Assembly (NCBI GenBank): GCA_040768665.1
Contig: JAXGMN010000024.1
Span: 124,001-188,000, forward strand
Length of the DNA: 64,000 nucleotides
Direction: 5' to 3'
Origin: JABWBD01 sp040768665
GTDB lineage: Bacteria > Planctomycetota > Planctomycetia > Pirellulales > Thermoguttaceae
How positions within the stretch are numbered: position 1 is the stretch's first letter; each line of letters opens with the position of its first letter. Shown piece after piece: positions 55,763 to 62,693 of the stretch. The notes under the pieces were generated by a model. That model was given only the letters and a program-made list of their open reading frames with translations, searched no databases and was not told the origin of the DNA. Made by a program: the position numbers and the translations under genes.

Positions 55763-56224
55763 TCAGTCGGGATTCATCGCGCTGGTCGGCGTCACAACAG
55801 TGATGCCGGGCACGAAGGTGACCAGACGAAGGAAATGCCGTGTGTTGAACGTCAGAATAGCGTCGATATGATGAACCTGACAGATCGCGACAAGCCGAAC
55901 ATCATGCACCTGCTTGCCTATGGCAGCCGAGGCATTTGCCAGTGACTTCCATGCCGGGTAGATGTCGGGGGTATCCGACACGAGAGCAAAGAGAGATTCG
56001 AATTCACCCGCTTTCGCTTCTGCCTCCGAAACGGACAACTCAAGACCATTTGCCGACCGAGGACGGGTTGCGAAATTGCGGAACTCGATCAGGTTTTGTG
56101 CGGCCGTCAGCAGTGTTTGCTGCCGCCGACGCAGTTCCACAACGGCAGCCCTGGCCAAGGCATGACCCGGATCATCGGTGTTCGCCAGCCTTCCCAGGAG
56201 GCTCGTATCGACGAGGAACCGCAT
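55763..56224 (-). CDS. VapC-type PIN-domain toxin
   Basis: A 153-residue PIN-domain ribonuclease. It starts MRFLVDTSLLGRLAN, with the first catalytic Asp at residue 6. Glu in NLIEFRNF (about 47), Asp in DVRLVAIC (about 108) and ILTFNTRHF (about 127) complete the acidic site that binds Mg. Its ATG shares one base with the antitoxin stop (TGATG), so the two are coupled. Known VapC proteins cleave tRNA or rRNA when free of antitoxin; the target here is unknown. Confidence 0.88.
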   Translation of the reverse strand: MRFLVDTSLLGRLANTDDPGHALARAAVVELRRRQQTLLTAAQNLIEFRNFATRPRSANGLELSVSEAEAKAGEFESLFALVSDTPDIYPAWKSLANASAAIGKQVHDVRLVAICQVHHIDAILTFNTRHFLRLVTFVPGITVVTPTSAMNPD

Positions 56225-56466
56225 CAGTCGTAAAGTCCTTCGCTGCTTAGGGCCTCGTCGGTTACGGATACTCCGCAAGGCGTTCCCACCCGCAGAAGCC
56301 GCCTTTCCCATTCGTCGCGCGGCTCAAGGATCTTCGCCAGTTCGGAGGGTTCCGGCCCCAGCTTTTCCCGGATCGCGTCGAGGACGACCGCTTCGGGGGT
56401 GGTGCCACGCTGCCGGGCCCACTGCACAACGGCCTGCTCCAAATCTGGTGTGAGCGTAACGTTCAT
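56224..56466 (-). CDS. VapB-type antitoxin of the PIN toxin
   Basis: An 80-residue protein. The ATG at 56466 has GGAGG at a suitable distance; a GTG 18 nt earlier is possible. The N-terminus (MNVTLTPDLEQAVVQWARQR then TPEAVVLDAI) is a ribbon-helix-helix-like DNA-binding fold, as in CopG/ParD antitoxins. The acidic/basic C-terminus (LEPRDEWERRLLRV) probably wraps the toxin. It should repress the operon together with the toxin. Confidence 0.85.
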   Translation of the reverse strand: MNVTLTPDLEQAVVQWARQRGTTPEAVVLDAIREKLGPEPSELAKILEPRDEWERRLLRVGTPCGVSVTDEALSSEGLYD

Positions 56467-57121
56467 GGCATCGAGTACCTCCACACGTTCTCCACATTGC
56501 CTTGGTCATGCTATTCTATTCGCAGACTAGCGTAGGTTTCAATGGGTGTGTGGCACGTCGCGAGGGGCTTCGACGTCGCCCATCTCCGGCCGCGTTCAAG
56601 ACGTTCTCGCGTGGTCCGCGCGCTTGCGGCTCTCCCACAGGCGCCTATAATCCGGCCACAAACTGGTGCTAAATGGTTCGTTCGCTCCTCGGGAATGCCC
56701 GCGGCTTGTCCGCGGGACGGTTACGTTCTCCGCTACACCCGACAGCCCCACCCCTCCTCTTTCTTTTGCCCGTGGCGGCTTTCCAGCCGCAACGGGCAAA
56801 AGGAACGGACCGGGGGCGACGTGCTCGACGGTCACGCCGCCTGTGGTGGGGGCCTTCGCCGCCACTTGCGATGATCCCAGGGTCCGGGCGGCGGCCCCTG
56901 ATGGAGTCGACTGATCTACCATGGCGTGTGGTACGATCGGCCCCGGCCACTTGAGGTTCCCGAGAAGCCAGCGCCGCACCCGGACAAGGGCCAGGCACGT
57001 CAGGGAGCGGGTTGACCCGCAGAGGTCGATCCAGCGATAATGCCTGTATCAGAATCACGCGTGACGGAAAGGATGACAGGTTCCGGATCCGCAAGGCCCG
57101 ACTGGTGCGTCAAGGAGTTGC
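56467..57121. other. Gene-free stretch with 227-bp repeat
   Basis: Contains the inverted partner of the repeat at 9286-9512, including its hairpin (56766-56799). No gene seen. Confidence 0.7.
56576..56802 (-). repeat. 227-bp dispersed repeat, copy 2 (inverted)
   Basis: Reverse complement of 9286-9512. The hairpin TTGCCCGT/ACGGGCAA with GCGGCT/AGCCGC is kept at 56766-56799. Confidence 0.85.
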
Positions 57122-57490
57122 ATGATCGTAAAGCTATCCAATGAACTGGCGTTGGAGTTGGACCGCAGTGGCGGTCTCCCGCTGTCGGTGGAACATTCGC
57201 GGACACACAAACGGTATTTGATCGTGCCGGCCGATGAATACGCTCCTGGCAGCCAAAGCGCTGGCTCCTCGGACCGGCCTCACGACTGGACCGAGGAAAA
57301 GAACGCCCGGCGTTTCGCACTGATCGACAAGTAGATCGCCGGCCAACTGACGCCCGCCGATGCGGCGGAATTGTCGCGGCTCGAGGGCGAGATGGACCTT
57401 TTTCTGCAACGAGTCGCGCCCTTGCCCCTGGAAGCGGTCCGGTCACTCCACGAGCAGTTGGTGCGACACAGCCTCGGTGAAACCACGTAA
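57122..57490 (+). pseudogene. Small unknown gene interrupted by one in-frame TAG
   Basis: The ATG at 57122 opens a frame that reads MIVKLSNELALELDRSGG and on to FALIDK, then a TAG at 57332-57334, then IAGQLTPADAAELSRLEGEM and on to a TAA at 57488-57490. Both halves are in the same frame and look like one protein: an N-terminal small-domain antitoxin-like part and a helical tail with Leu-rich spacing. A GAG or AAG codon changed to TAG would explain it. The HNH gene starts 6 bp after the final stop, suggesting an operon. Function not recognised. Confidence 0.68.
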
Positions 57491-57496
57491 ATCGCC

Positions 57497-58093
57497 ATGT
57501 CCCCGTTCGCGTATCCTGCGCACGAGCATGTCCGGCGGCATGTTCCACAAGGCTATGGGGACGTCGAGAGCTTCCGCCCCTGGCTCCGCGACGAGTTCTC
57601 GTTCCGATGCGTTTGCTGTTTGCGTCGGGAGGCGTGGGATCATGCGGTCTCGATAGAGATCGATCATTTCCAGCCGATCAAACAGGTTCCGGAATTGCGA
57701 CTGGACTACGATAACCTTCTCTACGCCTGCAGCCGCTGCAACGCGGCCATGGGAGCGCAGCAGGTTCCCGATCCGACCAAGACGCTGCTGGAGGGAACCG
57801 TGACAGTACACACCGACGGTCGAATTGTCGGGCGCACGGATGAAGCTCGTCGGCTGATTCTCGCACTGCGGTTGAACGGACCTGACGCCATCCATTTTCG
57901 ACGGCTGTGGATGGAGATCATCACCATGGCGGCCCGTTTCGAACCGGACCTGTATGGCCGACTGATGGGCTACCCCGACGACTTGCCGGACCTGTCGCGA
58001 CTACGCCCTCCGGCCGGCAACACACGCCCGGAAGGAATCTCGCAATCCTGTTTCGCACGGCGCCTGGGCAACGAATTGCCTGCGGTTTATTGA
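57497..58093 (+). CDS. HNH endonuclease family protein
   Basis: A 198-residue protein from an ATG 6 bp after the preceding frame. A zinc-bound HNH site is visible: CVCC (about 38-41), EIDHFQPIKQ (about 54-63, with the DH catalytic pair), CSRCNAAMG (about 78-86). The remaining part is helical. It may be a stand-alone nuclease of a small mobile or defence locus; no restriction partner is present. The pairing with the upstream amber-interrupted gene could be functional. Confidence 0.85.
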   Translation: MSPFAYPAHEHVRRHVPQGYGDVESFRPWLRDEFSFRCVCCLRREAWDHAVSIEIDHFQPIKQVPELRLDYDNLLYACSRCNAAMGAQQVPDPTKTLLEGTVTVHTDGRIVGRTDEARRLILALRLNGPDAIHFRRLWMEIITMAARFEPDLYGRLMGYPDDLPDLSRLRPPAGNTRPEGISQSCFARRLGNELPAVY

Positions 58094-58300
58094 CCGGTAG
58101 TCGGCGGGGTGCCCCTGCTCGCGCGGTGGACGGCGTGTGGCAGCTTGAAGTTGCATGTTCGCACCATTGCAATCGGGCCTACCACAACTCCAAGCAGTGT
58201 TTGTGCGCGGACCGGTTGAAGGTTGCGGCGGAACCGCCTCGATTTCCGAACTCGGAATGGAAGGGCCGTACTCGGTGGCAATTCCGGACTGCTTGTGGTC

Positions 58301-58371
58301 AAACCGTTCTCTCCTGAACTGCAGAGCGGCACGCAAGGAACGAATGCGCATCCCCGTCCGCACAGGCCGCA
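58301..58371 (-). repeat. CTGCAG-centred dispersed repeat, copy 3
   Basis: Inverted partial copy of the blocks at 8079 and 10044; it shares the CGTTCTCTCCTGAACTGCAG core and the adjoining GTCCGCACAGGCCGC. Confidence 0.78.
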
Positions 58372-58450
58372 CGACTCCGGCGCCTCGATTGATCCGCCGG
58401 CTGGATGCGGTGACCGAACCGGTCGCAAGTGAAGATTGGCTATCGTAAGA

Positions 58451-58562
58451 GAGCGTGGTTCTCGAACATCTGCGAGAGTGGCGGCTCTTCCGGCCGTCCG
58501 CGCCCGCATTTCTCGTTGCCATGGCCTTTGCGGCCTCGGTCGCCGATCGCTGATCACCATCC
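58451..58562 (+). repeat. Diverged direct repeat, copy 1
   Basis: Partner of 59464-59587; both contain TCTCGAACATC, GGCTCTTCCGGC, GGCCTTTG and GCGATCGC elements in the same order. Confidence 0.6.
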
Positions 58563-58570
58563 AGCTCGCT

Positions 58571-58622
58571 ATCCCAAAACCTCGCGAGGAGAAGGGGACA
58601 GGCACATTTTGCTCCGAAGACG
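58571..58622 (+). repeat. Half copy of family 2 element
   Basis: Matches the left half of 25592-25692 (ATCCCAAAA, CTCGCGAGGAGAAGGGGACA, CATTTTGCTCCGAAGAC) and then stops; the right arm is missing. Confidence 0.8.
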
Positions 58623-58650
58623 GTCAAGCAACCCCCCCGGCCAAATCCGT

Positions 58651-58692
58651 GATTTCGAAATAGGTCGGTAGTGGCTGACAAAAATGGCAAAA
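58651..58692 (+). repeat. 42-bp direct repeat, copy 1
   Basis: GAAATAGGTCGGTAGTGGCT core; two differences from 60171-60212. Confidence 0.85.
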
Positions 58693-58983
58693 AGAGTCGA
58701 GAGTCGAGAGCCAGAGCGGGATGGGGAGGCGGAAAGGATCCAGGTTAGCGCTGATCGTCACTCATTCACGCTAATCTGGAATTCCTCGACTCGGCCGCTG
58801 CGGTCGTTCGGTCCTCTGTTTCTGTAGGGCCACGAGGAGTTGAGACTCCCGTGCCAAGTCCCAGGCATAGGGACGGGAAACGCCCTCTGCACGATCTCGT
58901 GCCATGGAGCAAAATCAGGAGACCGCTAATGGAAATACCCAGCTACCAGAGGTTCGTCAAACGCCCCTCCCGTCGGCACTCCG

Positions 58984-59184
58984 CTAACCGGTGGGCTTCA
59001 ATTCTTCGGTGTAACTGCTGATTTCCTTGCGCAGCCTTCCCAGGTCGTCCAATGGTGCCTCCGCAAGCGTTGCGAACAACTGCGGGTTTTTCGGCAAGAC
59101 GGTCTCCTTGAGGTCTTCGACTGCTCGAATGAGCCGCTCCATTTGCTGCATCGTGACGCGCAGTTGTTGGATGTCGTGAATCAT
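58984..59184 (-). CDS. Small hypothetical helical protein
   Basis: A 66-residue protein from the ATG at 59184, with GGAG about 9 nt upstream. It is almost entirely predicted alpha-helical: MIHDIQQLRVTMQQMERLIR then AVEDLKETVLPKNPQLFATL then LDDLGRLRKEISSYTEEL. Heptad spacing suggests a coiled coil. No family recognised and no clear operon partner. It is the only intact small gene in this gene-poor stretch. Confidence 0.6.
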   Translation of the reverse strand: MIHDIQQLRVTMQQMERLIRAVEDLKETVLPKNPQLFATLAEAPLDDLGRLRKEISSYTEELKPTG

Positions 59185-59463
59185 AACTCGATCTCCACCA
59201 AACCCACCTGCTGACCGCCGCGAGTGGTTTGAAAGAACTCCAAGGTAGGAAAGGTGCCAGCCAACGTCAATCGCCAAACCCCATCTATGGACTGGCTGTT
59301 TCATCTCACAGGTGCAGGCTTAGCTTGCGCTCCACAGCAACGGTTGTCAACCAACCCCTCGGCAAATCGGGGATTTTGGTTCGCGTTTTCTTGCTAGACC
59401 CGCCATTCTCGGTGTTCGGCGGTTACGTGAGCCTCCGCGACGCCCAAACAACGCCCTGACTTC

Positions 59464-59587
59464 AACGTGGCTCTCGAACATCGGAGCGAGTCGGGGCTCT
59501 TCCGGCTCGCTGTTTCTGCAGGCTCCGCGTGCGTTGCTCGGCGCCACGGCCTTTGTGGCATCGCCTGGCGATCGCGGATCAGCATTC
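59464..59587 (+). repeat. Diverged direct repeat, copy 2
   Basis: Partner of 58451-58562, with extra bases in the middle. Confidence 0.6.
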
Positions 59588-59594
59588 ACGTCGC

Positions 59595-59813
59595 TTAGCC
59601 GTAGCGGGGCGATTCGATTTTCGACTCCCACTTCGCCAGCGAGGCAACGGTCAACTTGTAGTCCGGGCTCGGTGCGGAGAGCCGGATGGTTGCGGTGGGC
59701 AGCAAGGACTTGAGGAAATCCGCACTCCCGGCCGAAAGATGGAGCACCGGCACTTGCGGCATCTTCCATGGCGTGCCGAACGGCGCGATCGCGAGGAGAA
59801 TCGTCGGCCGCAA
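59595..59813 (-). pseudogene. Possible 3' relic of a secreted-protein gene
   Basis: A 72-codon frame (TTG at 59813) reading PTILLAIAPFGTPWKMPQVP and ending KIESPRYG. The frame is open upstream through WEYENLRP toward a signal-peptide-like sequence on the same strand near 59978, but in another frame. It may be the tail of a decayed exported protein. No family recognised. Confidence 0.3.
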
Positions 59814-59864
59814 GTTCTCGTACTCCCAAGCCGCGCGGCAAACGCCTTCCAGACGATCCCCCTG

Positions 59865-60020
59865 ACGTCCGCAGATCCTACCCGACGCGAGCGAGTTCCC
59901 CGGGGTCCCGTGCCCGCGCGGATTCCACGCGAGCGGCCATCAAGAGCAACAACAAACCAAGGCACCTTGATCTGCCACGCATGTCGCTTGCTCCCATCCG
60001 TTCCTCCGCGGCACAGAGAG
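59865..60020 (-). repeat. 150-bp repeat carrying a signal-peptide-like frame, copy 1
   Basis: Partner of 61577-61730 in direct orientation. On the minus strand it reads MRGRSRCLGLLLLLMAARVE then RDPGELARVG and a stop, which looks like the 5' end of a secreted-protein gene now cut short. Confidence 0.7.
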
Positions 60021-60170
60021 CCCCCGAGCGCGCCCAACCACAATGAGAAGCGATCAATCCTCGCCCCCCTCAGCGGACTGGACATTACACCGCGGCGGTG
60101 CAGCGCAGCACGCGCACCACAGCGAATGGTGTCAATCCCCCCCATCCACCCCCACCCCGGCTAAACTTGG

Positions 60171-60212
60171 GATTTTGAAATAGGTCGGTAGTGGCTGACA
60201 AAATTGGCGGAA
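60171..60212 (+). repeat. 42-bp direct repeat, copy 2
   Basis: Partner of 58651-58692. Confidence 0.85.
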
Positions 60213-60515
60213 GTAGTCGGGAGTTGGAGGGTCCAGTGTTGAGAGCCGGAAAGCGAACCAGGAAGACGGAAAGGAGCCAGGGGGAACGCAGATCTTCGCT
60301 GATCCACGCAATGTCGAAATCCCCGCGACTCGATTCGTGTTGATGAGTGCAGATTAGCGCCGCTTTCCCTCGATGCACCGTGGCCATGCGTCCAGGAGCG
60401 CTCGAGTGATGAGAGTCGGCCAATGATGTTCACCCGGCGGACGATGGCTATAATAGAACAGAAAGGCTTCTGATCCGGTTATCAGGGTGGCGAGTTTGTC
60501 CAGGGAAAGGAACCC

Positions 60516-60851
60516 ATGAGCCAGGCGGCAGTGGAGTACGTCGAGAGGACTGCTGAGGGTGGGTGGCGGATCGCGGGCAGCCGCGTGTCCCTCGATTCCG
60601 TCGTGCGCGCCTATTGGGAAGGCAAGACCCCAGAGGCCATTGTGGATGAGTTTCCGTCTCTTGCGGCAGAGCAGGTTTACGGCGCGATCGCGTTCTACCT
60701 GCGGCACCGCGGCGAGATGGACCAATACTTGCGCCGGCAGGACGCGCGCTGGGAACAACTTCGCCAGGAAAGCGAGGCACAGCACGGTCCGCTGCTCAAC
60801 CGGCTCCGCGCCGCGCGGAAGCCGGACTCCGCGGAGGACCGGCCGTCGTGA
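60516..60851 (+). CDS. DUF433 antitoxin-like protein
   Basis: A 111-residue protein of the DUF433 (VapB45-like) winged-helix family: GGWRIAGSRVSLDSVVRAYW then KTPEAIVDEFPSLAAEQVYG and AIAFYLRHRGEMD are diagnostic. The C-terminal tail is charged, fit to bind a toxin. Its TGA overlaps the GTG start of the PIN-like gene (GTGA), giving coupled translation. It is the likely antitoxin and autorepressor of the pair. Confidence 0.9.
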   Translation: MSQAAVEYVERTAEGGWRIAGSRVSLDSVVRAYWEGKTPEAIVDEFPSLAAEQVYGAIAFYLRHRGEMDQYLRRQDARWEQLRQESEAQHGPLLNRLRAARKPDSAEDRPS

Positions 60852-61204
60852 CGCAACCGCGATTTCTGGCCGACGAAGATCTGCGCGGGAGTATTGTCCG
60901 CGCCGTGCGGCGGTTGGAACCGGCCGTTGTCATCAAGACGGTTGTCGAGGAAGGTCTGTCAGGCATTGACGATGAGGACGTGTTGCAGTACGCCTGGAAC
61001 CACCGCTGGCTTCTCATTTCGCACGATGTGAACACCATGAAGGCAACAGCCGAATTGCGAATATCGGACGGGCGATCCGTTCACGGCCTTTTCCTCGTCC
61101 CGCAAATCCGTCCGATTAAGCCGGTGGCCGACAGCCTCGTATTGATTTGGTCTGCGTCCGAATTCGAAGAGTGGCGCGATCGGATTGTCTACCTGCCGTT
61201 GTAG
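60848..61204 (+). CDS. DUF5615 PIN-like toxin
   Basis: A 118-residue protein from GTG 60848. It opens RFLADEDLRGSIVRAVRR, the DUF5615 entry with acidic pair, then GLSGIDDEDVLQYAWNHRW and LLISHDVNTM, matching the PIN-like (VapC45) acidic site. The partner of the overlapping DUF433 gene. By analogy it is an Mg-dependent ribonuclease toxin; target unknown. Confidence 0.9.
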   Translation: MTQPRFLADEDLRGSIVRAVRRLEPAVVIKTVVEEGLSGIDDEDVLQYAWNHRWLLISHDVNTMKATAELRISDGRSVHGLFLVPQIRPIKPVADSLVLIWSASEFEEWRDRIVYLPL

Positions 61205-61210
61205 CACGTA

Positions 61211-61345
61211 CGTGGACGAAAACACGGCTGGCCCATCGGCATCGGCGCCAGCGAGAGCCGCCTCTACGTGGCCGAGTTGCTCAACCGACGCATAGTGCGG
61301 GTCAAACGGGCCTTCGCGGCGCAGCACACCGTGGCGGTGAGGTGA
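61211..61345 (+). pseudogene. 3' fragment of an NHL/propeller-type gene
   Basis: A 44-codon stretch ending at a TGA at 61343-61345 reads HGWPIGIGASESRLYVAELL then NRRIVRVK, typical of the last blade of planctomycete NHL/SMP-30-type propeller proteins. Nothing upstream matches. Confidence 0.55.
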
Positions 61346-61576
61346 GGCGTGCGGACGGTCTGGCGGTCGCGCACAGTGAAAAGTGCCTCTCGCCGCTCCT
61401 TGGGCATGGGCAGGTGGACGACGACGGGCGAACCAGCGGCCCGGCCGACGCAGGCACTGCCGGTTCCGAGAACTCCCTCGGGCCTGACATGACCGCCGCA
61501 TCCGCGCGAACGAGATGATCGTCATTCGGGAAGTTGTGCTCGACGTCGGTCCGCCGCTCCTTGCGCACGACGATCC

Positions 61577-61730
61577 AGTGACGTCCGCAGATCCTGCCCG
61601 ACGCGAGCGAGCTCCCCCGGATCCTGTGCACGCGCGGATTCCACGCAAGCGGCCATCAAGAGCAAACAAAGCATGGCACCTTGATTTGCCACGCATGTCG
61701 CTTCCTCCCGTCAATTCCTCCGCGGGTAAC
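61577..61730 (-). repeat. 150-bp repeat carrying a signal-peptide-like frame, copy 2
   Basis: Partner of 59865-60020; here the frame reads LLLMAACVESARAQDPGELA then RVGQDLR before it is lost, so both copies are decayed 5' ends of one kind of gene. Confidence 0.7.
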
Positions 61731-61772
61731 CGTTCACAGGGCGACCGGGGACTGGTCCATTACCGTACCTTT
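61730..61772 (-). repeat. Half copy of family 2 element
   Basis: CCGTTCACAGGGCGACCGGG then GACTGGTCCAT is the reverse complement of the right half of 24278-24390. Confidence 0.75.
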
Positions 61773-62309
61773 TCCCTCCCGATGCCCCGCCGTCTCTTCG
61801 GCATCTTCTTTTCCACCATGTTCCTTTCATTTCTCTGCTTCACTCCACGCCCGCGCAATCGAGCCACTATCCTCCCCCCGCATCAGGATCTGAGAACCGT
61901 GCTTCCCCGGTCCTCCCCACCTTCTCTTCCGCCACCTTCTTTCCCATCCTCTCTCTTCACACAACTCCCACGCCCGATCTTTCAGACATCAATCGTTCTT
62001 TCAACATCTCCCCCTCTCAACCTCCAAATAGTCTTTTGCCTTGGCCGAAAAACCACCCTTGACTCATCGCGCCGCATCGATCATACTGGTACATGGACAA
62101 ACGATCATATTGTCCACGGGGCAGGCCCAACGGCATCGGCGCCCTCTTGTTTCGCAGTTCTTTCACAATTTGGTTCTCAGCCTCTCGGAGAAACCGCTAT
62201 GCTCGCGGCAGTTCCCTTGCCCCTGGAGTTCGCACCGAGACTTCCTCCCGGGGCGTTCGCAATGCCTCGCATCACTCGCAAGAAGGAAATCAAACCACCC
62301 AAAAAGCGC

Positions 62310-62360
62310 GTGGCCACCAAATGCCTTCTGTTCTGAGAAAATCGCCGGCTTGGTGGCCAC
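62310..62360 (-). repeat. Family 1 REP-like hairpin, copy 4 (inverted)
   Basis: On the minus strand GTGGCCACCAA and TTGGTGGCCAC flank GCGATTTTCTCAGAACAGAA. The stem matches copy 1. Similarity to copy 1 extends outward for about 400 bp. Confidence 0.85.
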
Positions 62361-62693
62361 ACCCTCGCGTGCCAGACGCGAGTTGGTTTGCCCCGTCAGC
62401 AGTGGGGAATGGCTGGATCTCCGTTTGCGGCGATAATGAAAAAATGGCAAGGTTCAAGAAGCAACCACCCGCCACGATTTTAAGAGGCTCAGCGGTCCGG
62501 CTGCTGGCAAACGGATTCCCGCCGCCTCATGCGGTCGCTCGATGTCAGCAGCCGGGCTGCTTGATGTTCTGGCGGGTCGTTGTCAAGAAGACGGTCGCCG
62601 GCACAAGGAGATCCTGATTATTCCGGCGACATGCCGGTCCCGTTTTGAACGTAGGCGTAGATTGCAGGTGACCTTACCGCTGGATTGCACTTG

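Larger units (their letters stand above)
58094..58983. other. Repeat-filled gene-free stretch
   Basis: Holds the inverted CTGCAG-type repeat (58301-58371), a diverged repeat (58451-58562), a half family 2 element (58571-58622) and a 42-bp repeat (58651-58692). No gene supported. Confidence 0.7.
59185..60515. other. Gene-poor, repeat-rich stretch
   Basis: Contains a diverged repeat (59464-59587), a possible relic frame (59595-59813), a fragment repeat with a signal-peptide-like frame (59865-60020) and a 42-bp repeat (60171-60212). No intact gene is supported. Confidence 0.65.
61205..62693. other. Gene-poor, repeat-rich stretch
   Basis: Contains an NHL-type gene fragment (61211-61345), a 150-bp repeat (61577-61730), a half family 2 element (61730-61772) and a family 1 hairpin with its flank (about 61880-62360). 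Long pyrimidine-rich tracts (about 61860-62030) mirror the purine-rich tract at 7790-7870. No intact gene supported. Confidence 0.65.
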
